From Brevinematales bacterium (GTDB lineage Bacteria; Spirochaetota; Brevinematia; Brevinematales; Thermospiraceae): DNA of 64,000 bases. Position numbers and translations under genes: made by a program. The notes under the pieces were generated by a model. The model saw only the letters and a list, made by a program, of their open reading frames with translations. It was not told the DNA's origin and ran no database searches. The stretch spans positions 57,520 to 121,519 of the forward strand of contig JABLXN010000003.1 in the NCBI GenBank assembly GCA_013177995.1, written 5' to 3'. Positions 18,023 through 26,208 of the stretch are shown here, piece after piece (position 1 is the first letter of the stretch; each line of letters begins with the position of its first letter).

Positions 18023-19195
18023 CTATTCAAACAGACGTGTTCGACTACGTTTCTTCCAGTGCAAAAGAATATACTGCTTGTTGTTTTTCACCAGAATAGA
18101 ATACAGCTCCCCATCCGGGGCGACATAAAACCCAAAATTGGCATAGTAATCGCTCAGGATAGGAGCATACTGATAGGTATGCTGATCCTTGAACATATCG
18201 TAAAAATGAAAACGAACCACCCTGTACTTCTCATCATACCCATACAAAACAATGGTATCGTCCCACGTCACCCCAAGCACATCCTCAAGTCGGCTTTTTT
18301 CATCGAGAAGCTGGCGACTGACCGCATTCTTGAGAATACTGTACATCTCAAGAATATTGCGATACCCGACCAGTTGATTTCCCCTTTCAGGATGACTCTT
18401 GAAAAGATAGTTTCCTGTAAAAAAAAGAAGCCTCTCGTCATTTTTCAGGTTCGCAATACCATAGAGTTCACTCTGATAGGTCTCTCCATCAATCTCATGT
18501 TTTTTGGCAAGATACTGAGAGTCAAACTCAAAATTGAGTTCCCCCGACGATGAATAGCGACGAACCTTCCAGAAAAGTTCGCCATTTCTCTCTTCACGAA
18601 AATACACATAGAGATTGCCAAAGAGATCAAGGTCTATAAAATCCGGTGCCGGCATAGGGGAAGTATTGATCCCTCCTATCCCGATCGCAAAGAGAAATCG
18701 TCCATTGTACCCAAACTTATAAATGGCATACTGGTGCATATCATTGGTGCTTTCTGCCTCTTTCCATGTCGTGTTTGTCTCAGGAAGAGAAACAAGGGCA
18801 TAGATATCTCCATACTTATTAACCACCACCTGAAAAACCGTATCAAACGCGTACCCCTCTCCCACATTAGCAATCTCCATCTGTGGAATAGGCCTTCCAA
18901 ACTGTCCAGGGGCATACACCAGAATCATCCGGCGATACTTATCCGCTATATAGACTTTTTTCCCAAGGATCTGAATACCCGTAGGAACATCTAAATAGTC
19001 CTTGATTTCCACATCATCAACAATCCCCTCATTGGTGAGAAGATCATGGTTAGAACCCACCTGTCCCTGTCCATTCCCTATCTGAGCCACAAGAAAAACT
19101 TCTTTTCCCATCACCGCTGGCCTTCGCCCACAACCGGTGAGAAGAAAAACCATCGCCCCCGCAAGAAGAATTCCCCATCTAACGAACTTTCGCAT
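18023..19195 (-). CDS. Lipoprotein with beta-propeller/NHL-like repeats
   Basis: From the ATG at 19195, preceded by GAGGAA at good distance, the product has 390 residues with a lipobox LLTGC (Cys22), so a periplasmic or surface lipoprotein. The body shows propeller-like blades, for example PTGIQILGKKVYIADKYRR and IDLDLFGNLYVYFR, separated by 40-60 residues. A GTG four codons upstream is in frame but lacks a ribosome binding site. The start lies 17 bp inside the upstream aminotransferase gene. Function unknown; repeats of this kind bind ligands or proteins. Confidence 0.65.
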   Translation of the reverse strand: MRKFVRWGILLAGAMVFLLTGCGRRPAVMGKEVFLVAQIGNGQGQVGSNHDLLTNEGIVDDVEIKDYLDVPTGIQILGKKVYIADKYRRMILVYAPGQFGRPIPQMEIANVGEGYAFDTVFQVVVNKYGDIYALVSLPETNTTWKEAESTNDMHQYAIYKFGYNGRFLFAIGIGGINTSPMPAPDFIDLDLFGNLYVYFREERNGELFWKVRRYSSSGELNFEFDSQYLAKKHEIDGETYQSELYGIANLKNDERLLFFTGNYLFKSHPERGNQLVGYRNILEMYSILKNAVSRQLLDEKSRLEDVLGVTWDDTIVLYGYDEKYRVVRFHFYDMFKDQHTYQYAPILSDYYANFGFYVAPDGELYSILVKNNKQYILLHWKKRSRTRLFE

Positions 19196-20300
19196 AGTAT
19201 TCCTCACTCAAACCACGAAGAATTTCCACTCCCCTTTCCAGAACCTCATCTTTCGTGGCAAAAGAAATACGAAAATGTGTATCACGTTCCGAGAACACAT
19301 TGCCTGGAATAATAAGTACCTTTCTAGCAATAGCCATTTCGACAAATTCAGAAGCCCTACCAACCTTGAGCCCGGGAAACATGTAGAAGGCCCCACCTGG
19401 TTTCACAATATCAAAAGAGTCCTTGAGCCCCTCATAGATAATATCTCTCTTGCGCCGATAGGCTTCAAAATAAGGCGTCATGTCCAATTCAAGCGCCTTT
19501 ACAGCCGCATACTGGAAAGGAGCCGGAGCACAGACAAAAGAGTATTGCTGAAGTTTTATCATGGTGGCTATGAGATCAGCCGGTCCTACCGCATATCCCA
19601 ATCTCCAACCAGTCATCGCGTAGGTTTTGGAAAAACCTCCCAACAAAAGAACCTTGTCATACAAACCTACAGGGCTGGAAAGCTTCCCATCATAGACAAA
19701 GCCGTCATAGATCTCATCTGAAATGAGAAGAATATCATGCCTCTTGGCTACCTCTACAATAGCCCTGATATCCTCTTCCGGATACACGTATCCCGTTGGA
19801 TTGGCCGGAGAATTGAGAATAATGGCCTTCGTACGAGAGGTTATAGCTTTTTCTACTTCTCCAACAGGGAGCCGAAAATCCGGGTAGGTGGAAAGTATCA
19901 CCGCCTTGCCATCAAGAAGATGGACAAGGTGTTTATACATCACAAAATACGGATCAAAAACGATAACCTCATCCCCCGGATCAAGAAGAGACAAAAGCGC
20001 AAGCATCAACCCTCCAGAAACCCCGGAGGTAATCATCACCTCTGATATCTCATACTGCTTCCCACGACTTCTTTTCACTTCTTCCAGAACAGCATGACGC
20101 AGTTCATCAATTCCCTGGGTCAGGGTATATCGGTTAAATCCCTTGCGAATAGCCTCAATAGCCGCCTCTTTCGCCTCTTCTGGAACATCAAAATCCGGTT
20201 GCCCGATACTGAAATTCACCGGATTCTCAATCTTTGCCGCCAGTTCAAAAACCTTGCGAATACCGGATGAATCAAGACGTTTAGAACGATTGGAAATCAT
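19179..20300 (-). CDS. Pyridoxal phosphate-dependent aminotransferase, class I/II
   Basis: The 373-residue protein begins with a typical N-terminal arm (NFSIGQPDFDVPEE) and has the PLP-site motifs NSPANPTGYVYPE, SDEIYDGFVYDG and GGFSKTYAMTGWRLGYAVG with the Schiff-base Lys. It belongs to the aspartate/aromatic aminotransferase group; the amino-acid substrate is not certain. It overlaps the end of hisG by four bases, which may hint at a histidinol-phosphate or aromatic transamination role, but the motifs fit a general aspartate-type enzyme better. Confidence 0.9.
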   Translation of the reverse strand: MISNRSKRLDSSGIRKVFELAAKIENPVNFSIGQPDFDVPEEAKEAAIEAIRKGFNRYTLTQGIDELRHAVLEEVKRSRGKQYEISEVMITSGVSGGLMLALLSLLDPGDEVIVFDPYFVMYKHLVHLLDGKAVILSTYPDFRLPVGEVEKAITSRTKAIILNSPANPTGYVYPEEDIRAIVEVAKRHDILLISDEIYDGFVYDGKLSSPVGLYDKVLLLGGFSKTYAMTGWRLGYAVGPADLIATMIKLQQYSFVCAPAPFQYAAVKALELDMTPYFEAYRRKRDIIYEGLKDSFDIVKPGGAFYMFPGLKVGRASEFVEMAIARKVLIIPGNVFSERDTHFRISFATKDEVLERGVEILRGLSEEYYAKVR

Positions 20301-20935
20301 GGCAACTTCTCCTTCACTATTTTTTTTATCTTTTCCGTCCAGTGAGACAGTATCTCATATCGCATATAGAAACTTCGCCTATTGACAATCCAGCGAGCAG
20401 TCGAATCAAAGATACGTTCCACGACATGAAGCCCATTCTCTCGAAGCGTTGCCCCTGTGGAGACAATGTCCACAATACAATCAGAAAGCCCTGTCACAGC
20501 CGCCAACTCCACGGAACCATAGAGCTTCAAAATCTCCGTCTGAAGAGAAAGTCCATCAAAAAAACGTCTCGCGATATTCGGATACTTGGTTGCCACCCGA
20601 AGAAACCCTCTCCCAAAGAGTTCTTCACGAGCAACAGTATTCACCGTAGCGACGGCCATGGTACACCCACCAAATCCTAAATCCACCAGTTCAAGCACAT
20701 CGGTTCCCTGCTCCATGAGATCATCTTTGCCACAAATACCCACATCAGCGGTCCCCATTTCAACATAGGTAGGCACATCCCAGGCACGAACAAGGAGAAC
20801 TCTCACCCCTTCTCCCACGTCAAAAATAAGCCGCCTCGAGTCCCGTTCGACAGGAATCTTCGTAATACCTGTCTCAAGGAGAATCTTTTCTGCATCCTCT
20901 CCCAAACGACCCTTGGGCAAGGCAATGGTTATCAC
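20297..20935 (-). CDS. hisG: ATP phosphoribosyltransferase, short form
   Basis: Start chosen as GTG at 20935: AAAGGAG lies six bases upstream and a consensus promoter ends just before it, whereas the in-frame ATG at 21031 is upstream of that promoter. The product has 212 residues, the length of short-form HisG, with ALPKGRLGEDAEKIL, EMGTADVGICGKDDLME and VDIVSTGATLRENGL (PRPP loop). It performs the first step of histidine synthesis. Short-form enzymes normally need HisZ as regulatory partner; neither hisZ nor other his genes are in the window. First gene of a seven-gene operon. Confidence 0.93.
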   Translation of the reverse strand: MITIALPKGRLGEDAEKILLETGITKIPVERDSRRLIFDVGEGVRVLLVRAWDVPTYVEMGTADVGICGKDDLMEQGTDVLELVDLGFGGCTMAVATVNTVAREELFGRGFLRVATKYPNIARRFFDGLSLQTEILKLYGSVELAAVTGLSDCIVDIVSTGATLRENGLHVVERIFDSTARWIVNRRSFYMRYEILSHWTEKIKKIVKEKLP

Positions 20936-20963
20936 GCTTTGCTCCTTTTGAGATACTCTTTTT

Positions 20964-20992
20964 ATTATAGGAAAGAAGTTATTTTTTTTCAA
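20964..20992 (-). promoter_or_regulatory. Sigma70-type promoter of the hisG operon
   Basis: TTGAAA (20987-20992), 17 bp, TATAAT (20964-20969) on the minus strand; the GTG start is 28 bases beyond the -10. Confidence 0.85.
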
Positions 20993-21014
20993 TAAAAAAA
21001 GACTTATTACGCAT

Positions 21015-21311
21015 AGCTTGTCGTTCCACATACGAAACGAGACCCTTGCACGGGTGTTTTCTTCCCCTCTCTGGGTCAGGGGCTATGCCCCTCTTCCCCG
21101 TTTTTTCTGTTTACAAGGGCCGGTTTGTCTTTTTTATTCAAAAAAATTGGTTTATTTATTACAGCACGGAATATTTTGATACTAATTTTTGTTTCTTTAT
21201 TACTTTTTTGAGACCTTCGCACCATTCGTGCAAAGGTCTCAAGATGGTAAAACGAGTATTCAGTTTTTGTGTGAAGATAACCATTCTGTATGAATGTGGA
21301 ACAACATAGCT
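21015..21311. repeat. Outer inverted repeat bracketing the MITE-like element
   Basis: The 17-base AGCTTGTCGTTCCACAT at 21015-21031 is matched in inverted orientation, with a few differences, by 21294-21311 (ATGTGGAACAACATAGCT). A third copy, AGCTGTTGTTCCACAT, is at 63361-63376 at the edge of the repeat-rich right end. The bracketed ~297 bp contain the MITE-like element. Confidence 0.5.
21039..21240. mobile_element. MITE-like repeat, copy 1
   Basis: About 202 bp of non-coding DNA that recurs at 29424-29624. Both ends carry an imperfect ~18-bp terminal inverted repeat (GAGACCCTTGCACGGGTG left; complement of the right end GAGACCTTTGCACGAATG). Inside are a small GC-rich hairpin (AGGGGC/GCCCCT around 21077-21091) and an AT-rich half. 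It has no ORF, so it could only move with a transposase from elsewhere. No clear target duplication is seen for this copy. Together with the flanking promoter and terminator it fills the gene-free stretch 20936-21368. Confidence 0.6.
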
Positions 21312-21328
21312 AAAAACTTCCAGACAAC

Positions 21329-21354
21329 AAAAAAGGCCTGTTTTTCAACAGGCC
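21329..21354 (-). terminator. Rho-independent terminator of rpmB
   Basis: Stem arms 21335-21342 and 21347-21354, four-base loop, followed on the minus strand by six T. It sits 14 bp after the rpmB stop. Confidence 0.85.
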
Positions 21355-21368
21355 CTTCGCACCTTTCT

Positions 21369-21566
21369 TTAAGACTGGAGAAACTTATCAGCCTTACCGG
21401 CATGGAGACAGCTCATACATACTTTCATACGAACCGTCTTTCCCCCAACAGAGACCTTCATCTCTTTGAGATTGGGCTCCCAGCGAGTTCGCGTCTTTCT
21501 ATGCGAATGGGAGATATTATTGCCATACACAGGACCTTTGCCACAAATATCACACCGACGAGCCAT
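21369..21566 (-). CDS. rpmB: 50S ribosomal protein L28, zinc-binding form
   Basis: The 65-residue basic protein starts [10 protein letters not shown] and has two CxxC pairs (CDIC at residues 5-8, CMSC near residue 50), the zinc-binding C+ version of L28, with the conserved [14 protein letters not shown] segment. It is a structural component of the large ribosomal subunit. It stands alone between its own promoter and terminator; rpmG, a frequent partner in other genomes, is not next to it. Confidence 0.97.
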   Translation of the reverse strand: MARRCDICGKGPVYGNNISHSHRKTRTRWEPNLKEMKVSVGGKTVRMKVCMSCLHAGKADKFLQS

Positions 21567-21597
21567 TCTTTTCCTCCATTTCTCTAAAATACGTCAT

Positions 21598-21626
21598 ATT
21601 ATAATGCAAAAAGAAAAAAAAAGCAA
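21598..21626 (-). promoter_or_regulatory. Sigma70-type promoter of rpmB
   Basis: TTGCTT (21621-21626), 17-bp T-rich spacer, TATAAT (21598-21603) on the minus strand. Confidence 0.8.
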
Positions 21627-21678
21627 GTTTTTCGGAAAAGATTCGCAAGCAAGGCTTTTTGCAAAGATGAAGAATTCT

Positions 21679-21700
21679 GCTATTACCATGTTTCAGCAAA
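21679..21700 (+). repeat. Solitary copy of the GCTATYACCWTGTTTCAGCA motif
   Basis: The 20-base core GCTATTACCATGTTTCAGCA lies between the divergent rpmB and pncC promoters. Ten further copies or partial copies occur at 48.2, 62.2-62.7 and 63.6-63.8 kb, all intergenic. Confidence 0.6.
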
Positions 21701-21763
21701 AACGAAAGGAAGAAGACGACTCCCTCCTCACCCAAAAGCCCACTCTTTCAAAGCCGTAAAGAA

Positions 21764-21792
21764 TTGCTTTTTTCCCCTCTTTTCGCTACACT
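21764..21792 (+). promoter_or_regulatory. Sigma70-type promoter of pncC
   Basis: TTGCTT (21764-21769), 17 bp, TACACT (21787-21792). An in-frame TTG at 21764 is part of this -35 box, which argues against it as a start codon. Confidence 0.7.
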
Positions 21793-21811
21793 ATTCTCCA
21801 AGGAAAATTAT

Positions 21812-22369
21812 ATGAACACAACATCGCTTCCTTTTCCTCCCTGGCAAGAGATTATTCTCCTGGCTACCCAACAGGACAAAACCATAGCCGTTGCCGAATC
21901 CTGCACCGGTGGCGGTATAGGGAGTGCCCTTACCGATATTGCCGGGAGTTCTCGCACCTTTTTAGGCGGGGTCATAGCCTATGCCAATGAAGTCAAAATC
22001 CGTCTTTTAGGTGTGGCTCCAGAAACCCTCGCCTCCTGCGGTGCCGTTAGCTTTGAAACGTGCGATGCCATGCTCAAGGGAGTACGAAAAATTTTCTCCC
22101 CCTTTTATGCCATGGCTGTCACCGGTATTGCTGGACCACAGGGAGGAAGCCCTGAAAAACCCGTGGGAACCGTCTTTATAGGCCTGTCCACACCAGAGGA
22201 AACCACTCTCTTCCACTGCTATTTTTCCGGCAACCGGGGGGACATACGACAACAGAGTATTTCTTTTGCAGGATGGCTTCTTCTCTCTTCTCTCAAAGGA
22301 GAACAGATGCCCCTCATCTCACCATTTATCATAGAAACAAAAAGAAAAAAACATGCGGAGGATATATGA
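21812..22369 (+). CDS. pncC: Nicotinamide-nucleotide amidohydrolase, CinA C-terminal domain family
   Basis: Start at the ATG at 21812, preceded by CAAGGAAA and downstream of the promoter. The 185-residue product is a stand-alone CinA C-terminal domain: AVAESCTGGGIGSALTDIAGSS near the N-terminus is split here as AESCTGGGIG with the catalytic Ser, followed by GGVIAYANEVK, GAVSFET and VTGIAGPQGGSPEKPVG. It deamidates NMN to nicotinate mononucleotide in NAD recycling. It overlaps the next gene by four bases (ATGA). Confidence 0.9.
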   Translation: MNTTSLPFPPWQEIILLATQQDKTIAVAESCTGGGIGSALTDIAGSSRTFLGGVIAYANEVKIRLLGVAPETLASCGAVSFETCDAMLKGVRKIFSPFYAMAVTGIAGPQGGSPEKPVGTVFIGLSTPEETTLFHCYFSGNRGDIRQQSISFAGWLLLSSLKGEQMPLISPFIIETKRKKHAEDI

Positions 22370-22662
22370 TCCAGAGACTCTGGCTTTTTGGGCTTATCAT
22401 ACTCGCAGAGGCTGTGATTGTTGTCTTTTTGTGGTTCTTGGCCACTTCCCTGCCTCTTTTTTATACTTTTGTCGTCATCATCACAAGCCTTGCCCTTCTT
22501 TTCTGGTGGCGCCACACCGTATGGAAAGAGAAACAAAAAATCTACGACACTGAAACCCTCTCCAAACAGAAACGTGCCACCCTTCTCCTTGCCACGAAAA
22601 TCATCGGTTTACTTCTTGTGGTGACCTATGTGGGCTTTCTCATCTCGGTAGCCGTAGGATAA
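22366..22662 (+). CDS. Small membrane protein, three predicted helices
   Basis: Start at 22366, where GGAGG is followed by ATG overlapping the pncC stop; longer in-frame starts lie inside pncC and lack a binding site. The 98-residue product has hydrophobic segments at about residues 5-22, 25-42 and 73-95, joined by a basic loop (WRHTVWKEKQK). Family not recognised. Coupled translation with pncC is likely. It converges on fliI, the two stop codons being directly adjacent. Confidence 0.6.
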   Translation: MIQRLWLFGLIILAEAVIVVFLWFLATSLPLFYTFVVIITSLALLFWWRHTVWKEKQKIYDTETLSKQKRATLLLATKIIGLLLVVTYVGFLISVAVG

Positions 22663-24069
22663 TCAAGGACGAAAGGGCGGTCTTGTCTTTCGACCTTCCA
22701 TGAGGATCCGCTGCAAATGGGACATCATCTCTTCAAACGAGACCTTCTCAAAAATACCCTGCCGAAGGAAATTTTCAATAGCCGAAATACGCAAAAGAGC
22801 CTCATCAATCTTTGGATCGCTTCCCCTCACATAAGCCCCAATACGAATGAGATCCTCAGCCTCGCGATAGGTGGCCAAAAGCTCTTTGATCTTGGCCGCA
22901 AGAAGTTTATGCTCCTCAGAAGCGATATCAACCATGAGTCGACTCACACTGGCAAGAACATCAATCGCGGGGTAGTGATTTTTCTGAGCTAGCTGCCGTG
23001 AAAGCACAATATGGCCGTCCAAAATCCCTCTCACCGTATCAGAAATCGGTTCATTTACATCGTCTCCTTCTACCAGAACCGTATAAAAGGCGGTAATAGA
23101 ACCCTTCTCCGATGTTCCTGTCCTTTCCAAAAGCTTTGGAAGGGTGGAAAAGACGCTTGGGGTGTACCCCTTGGTTGCCGGTACCTCTCCCACCGCAAGC
23201 CCCACCTCTCGCTGAGCCATGGCAAATCGCGTCACAGAGTCCATCATAAACATCACATCAAGACCCTGATCCCGGAAATACTCCGCTATAGCCGTTGCCA
23301 CATACGCTCCCCGAATCCGAAGCATGGGCGGTTCATCAGACGTTACCACCACCACCACAGAGCGTTTCAAACCCTCTTCTCCAAGATCCCTCTCAATAAA
23401 CTCACGAACTTCCCTTCCTCGTTCTCCGATCAGGGCTATCACATTCACATCCGCCAAGGTATTCCTGGCAATCATCCCAAGAAGGGTAGATTTTCCCACC
23501 CCGCTTCCAGAGAATATACCTATACGCTGTCCCTTGCCCACGGTGAGAAGCCCATCAATTGCTCTCACCCCTGTGACCATCACTTCCTGGATACGACGCC
23601 GCTCGTAGGCACTCGGAGGATGACGATCCACAGGATACATCAAGGGGGCCTGAATATACCCCTTGCCATCAATAGGTTCCCCATCACCACCAAGGATTCT
23701 TCCAAGGACCTCCTTTCCCACCGTCACCTCAAGCTTGCGTCGCGTGTTGACCACTCGCATCCCGGGAGAAATACCCCGGATTTCGCCAAGGGGCATAATG
23801 ATGGTACGCTTGTCCCTGAAACCAGCAATCTCGGCCCTTACCCGACTGCCATCTCCTGTTTCAACCCAGCAGACATCTCCAATAGCCCCAAAAGGCCCAT
23901 TGGCTTCAATCGTCAAGCCCACAACATTGACAACACGACCGATGGTTTTTACAGGTACCACCCTTTCAAGAGCCTGCTCATACTTGAAATAGATATCCTC
24001 ACTATGAAGAGCAATGTCCCCCTCTAAAAGAGACTCAGGAACGGAAACTCCACTATAGACGGCCTTCAT
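22663..24069 (-). CDS. fliI: Flagellum-specific ATPase FliI
   Basis: The 468-residue protein is an F1-beta-like ATPase: Walker A GSGVGKST (about residues 186-193), GERGREVREFIERDL, Walker B VMFMMDSVTRFAMAQREVG and a C-terminal helical part. It powers export of flagellar subunits through the type III apparatus together with FliH. It overlaps fliH by four bases and is the last gene of the operon here; fliJ, which often follows, is absent, replaced by a convergent membrane-protein gene. Confidence 0.97.
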   Translation of the reverse strand: MKAVYSGVSVPESLLEGDIALHSEDIYFKYEQALERVVPVKTIGRVVNVVGLTIEANGPFGAIGDVCWVETGDGSRVRAEIAGFRDKRTIIMPLGEIRGISPGMRVVNTRRKLEVTVGKEVLGRILGGDGEPIDGKGYIQAPLMYPVDRHPPSAYERRRIQEVMVTGVRAIDGLLTVGKGQRIGIFSGSGVGKSTLLGMIARNTLADVNVIALIGERGREVREFIERDLGEEGLKRSVVVVVTSDEPPMLRIRGAYVATAIAEYFRDQGLDVMFMMDSVTRFAMAQREVGLAVGEVPATKGYTPSVFSTLPKLLERTGTSEKGSITAFYTVLVEGDDVNEPISDTVRGILDGHIVLSRQLAQKNHYPAIDVLASVSRLMVDIASEEHKLLAAKIKELLATYREAEDLIRIGAYVRGSDPKIDEALLRISAIENFLRQGIFEKVSFEEMMSHLQRILMEGRKTRPPFRP

Positions 24070-25076
24070 TGGAGCATGATCTCTTTTTCTTCTTTTGGTT
24101 CAGAAGGAGCCTGTTCTGTACGAACAATCTCATCCAGCCCTTTGGTTTTTACACGGGCTGGAACATAGAATTGAATCTTATTCTCAAGTTCCTCAAGCTG
24201 CGTAGCGATAGTAGCGTCCACTTCACCAATATCCGTTTCAATAAGCACTCCCCCTCTATCCACCGCCGGATTTTCAAAGAACTTCACCTCCGGCATCCCC
24301 TCAATCATACGAATAAGCTCCTCTTTGTGCTGAACGGTAAAGTTATAATCCTCTGGATTCACATGGATATAGACCCGCATGGCCCCCCGAACTAAAGAAA
24401 GGGCCTCCTTGGCATTATTGAGCACCACATTCTGCTCTTCAACAGTAAGCCTTTTCACCACTTTTTTCACCATGGTGAGAATGAGATTCAGAATCTGTTG
24501 CTCACTATGAACAAGGATCTTCTCCCGTTCCTGAATGGTGGCATAGATAACCTGCTTGAGCCTTTCTACCATGGTTCTCAGCTCTTCACGCCCTTCCGCA
24601 AAGCCTTCCTCGTGTCCCCTCGCAAAACCTTCCTTCTGAGCTTCCTGACGAATACGCTGAGCCTCTTCCTGGGCTGCAACAAGAATCTTCTCCGCCTCCT
24701 GCCTTGCCTCAGCCAAAATCCCCTCTGCTTCTCGTCGTTTCTCTTCGATAATCCTTTCCTGATCCTCAAGAGACTTTTGCACCCGATCAAAGGCCGCTTT
24801 TTCTGCTTCTTTGACAATCCGTTCTGCTTCCAGTTCGGCTTTTTCAACAATCTCCTCAGCAGTGCGTTCACTCTTTTCTATCTTGGTATTGATTTCATTC
24901 TCAAGAGAACGGATCTCCTCCTTCAAACTCTCAATACGCTGAAGGGACTCATCAATCTCCTGCTCTCTTGTTTTCTTAAAAACCCTCGGTGCCTCAAGAA
25001 TATAACGATTGGACTCGATCCGGTACTGCCCTTCACGAAGCACACGGAGTCTGTATTCAAGAGAGGAATCCTTCAT
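24066..25076 (-). CDS. fliH: Flagellar assembly protein FliH
   Basis: The 336-residue protein has a long charged coiled coil (about residues 35-165, rich in Glu, Lys, Ala and Arg with repeated AEKIL/AERIV units) and a C-terminal FliH/V-ATPase-E-like domain (LILTMVKKVVKRLTVEEQ, VYIHVNPEDYNF, DRGGVLIETDIGEVDATI). It binds FliI at the export gate and regulates its ATPase. Longer than E. coli FliH (about 235 residues) because of the coiled coil. Start ATG lies 15 bp after fliG. Confidence 0.93.
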   Translation of the reverse strand: MKDSSLEYRLRVLREGQYRIESNRYILEAPRVFKKTREQEIDESLQRIESLKEEIRSLENEINTKIEKSERTAEEIVEKAELEAERIVKEAEKAAFDRVQKSLEDQERIIEEKRREAEGILAEARQEAEKILVAAQEEAQRIRQEAQKEGFARGHEEGFAEGREELRTMVERLKQVIYATIQEREKILVHSEQQILNLILTMVKKVVKRLTVEEQNVVLNNAKEALSLVRGAMRVYIHVNPEDYNFTVQHKEELIRMIEGMPEVKFFENPAVDRGGVLIETDIGEVDATIATQLEELENKIQFYVPARVKTKGLDEIVRTEQAPSEPKEEKEIMLQ

Positions 25077-25091
25077 AGTATCTCCTTTCCG

Positions 25092-26189
25092 TTAGACGAT
25101 AATCTCGTCCTCGGCATTTCTGGAGAGCACCACCTCACCCTGCTCTTCGAGTTTGCGAATGATATTCACAATCTTCTGCTGGGCTTCTTCCACGTCTTTC
25201 AAGCGGATAGGACCCATATACTCCATATCCTCTTTGAGCATTTGTGCGGCTCTCTTAGACATATTTCGGAAAACTTTGTCCTGAACTTCAGCATCCACAG
25301 CCTTAAGAGCCTTGGCAAGGTCATTATTCTCCACATGGCGAAGCACCTTCTGGATAGAACGATCATCAAGGGTCACAATATCCTCAAAGACAAACATCTT
25401 CTTCTTAATTTCTTCGGCAAGATCTGGATCGTCTTCCTCAAGCGCCTCAATAATATTGCGTTCTGTGGTTCTATCAGAACTATTGAGAATGGCCACCACC
25501 GCATCAATACCACCAGCCTGGGTGAAGTCTTCGCTTGCCAAGGTAGAAAGCCTGCGCTCAAGCACCCGTTCTACCTCACGCAAAATTTCCGGTGAGGTTC
25601 TATCCATGGTAGCAATACGCTTTGCCACATCCGCCTGAATCTCATGAGGAAGGGCACTGAGAATACTTGCGGCTTTCTGTGGATCAAGGTAGGAGAGAAT
25701 GAGAGCAATCGTCTGCGGGTGTTCATTCTGAATGAAGTTGATAAGATGCGCCGGATCCGCTCGCCTAATAAAATCAAAGGGCTTGGTCTGAAGAGAAGAG
25801 GTAAGACGGTTGATAATATCCACCGCTTTCTGGGTACCAAGGGCACGTTCTAGAACCTCACGGGCATAATCCACACCACCATTGATGATAAAGTCCTGAG
25901 CCATCATGAGTTCCTGGAACTCCATAAGTACCGCATCCCTGTCCTCAGGATCCACCTTGTCTATACGGGCAATCTCAAAGGTGAGTTCCTCAACCTCGTC
26001 TTCTTTCAGGTGTTTGAAAATCTCAGCCGACACCTCAGGACCGATCGACACGAGAAAAATAGCGGCCTTTTCCCGACCGGTGAGGGGTTTCTTTTTATCC
26101 CGCTTTCCCGGGGTAGTTGCTTTTCCAGCGGCGGTTGTGGTTTTTTTCCCTTCGTCCTTCTTTGTGGCCAAGGTTTTTTCCTCTGCCAT
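25092..26189 (-). CDS. fliG: Flagellar motor switch protein FliG
   Basis: The 365-residue protein carries the FliG N, middle and C domains: REKAAIFLVSIGPEVSAEIFKHL, the EHPQTIALILSYLDP motif (EHPQ of the middle domain) and a C-terminal torque helix region with charged residues (LALDDRSIQKVLRHVENNDL region, about 285-310). It couples MS ring to rotor and sets rotation direction. A Lys/Thr/Ala-rich N-terminal extension of about 38 residues precedes the usual start, typical of low-complexity additions; its role is unknown. 19 bp downstream of fliF. Confidence 0.96.
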   Translation of the reverse strand: MAEEKTLATKKDEGKKTTTAAGKATTPGKRDKKKPLTGREKAAIFLVSIGPEVSAEIFKHLKEDEVEELTFEIARIDKVDPEDRDAVLMEFQELMMAQDFIINGGVDYAREVLERALGTQKAVDIINRLTSSLQTKPFDFIRRADPAHLINFIQNEHPQTIALILSYLDPQKAASILSALPHEIQADVAKRIATMDRTSPEILREVERVLERRLSTLASEDFTQAGGIDAVVAILNSSDRTTERNIIEALEEDDPDLAEEIKKKMFVFEDIVTLDDRSIQKVLRHVENNDLAKALKAVDAEVQDKVFRNMSKRAAQMLKEDMEYMGPIRLKDVEEAQQKIVNIIRKLEEQGEVVLSRNAEDEIIV

Positions 26190-26208
26190 ACTCCCCTCCC
26201 TTCCCTAT

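Noticed and set aside
20936..21031. Upstream ATG start for hisG at 21031
   Set aside because: It lies before the TTGAAA-17-TATAAT promoter. The GTG at 20935 has a ribosome binding site and gives the family length.
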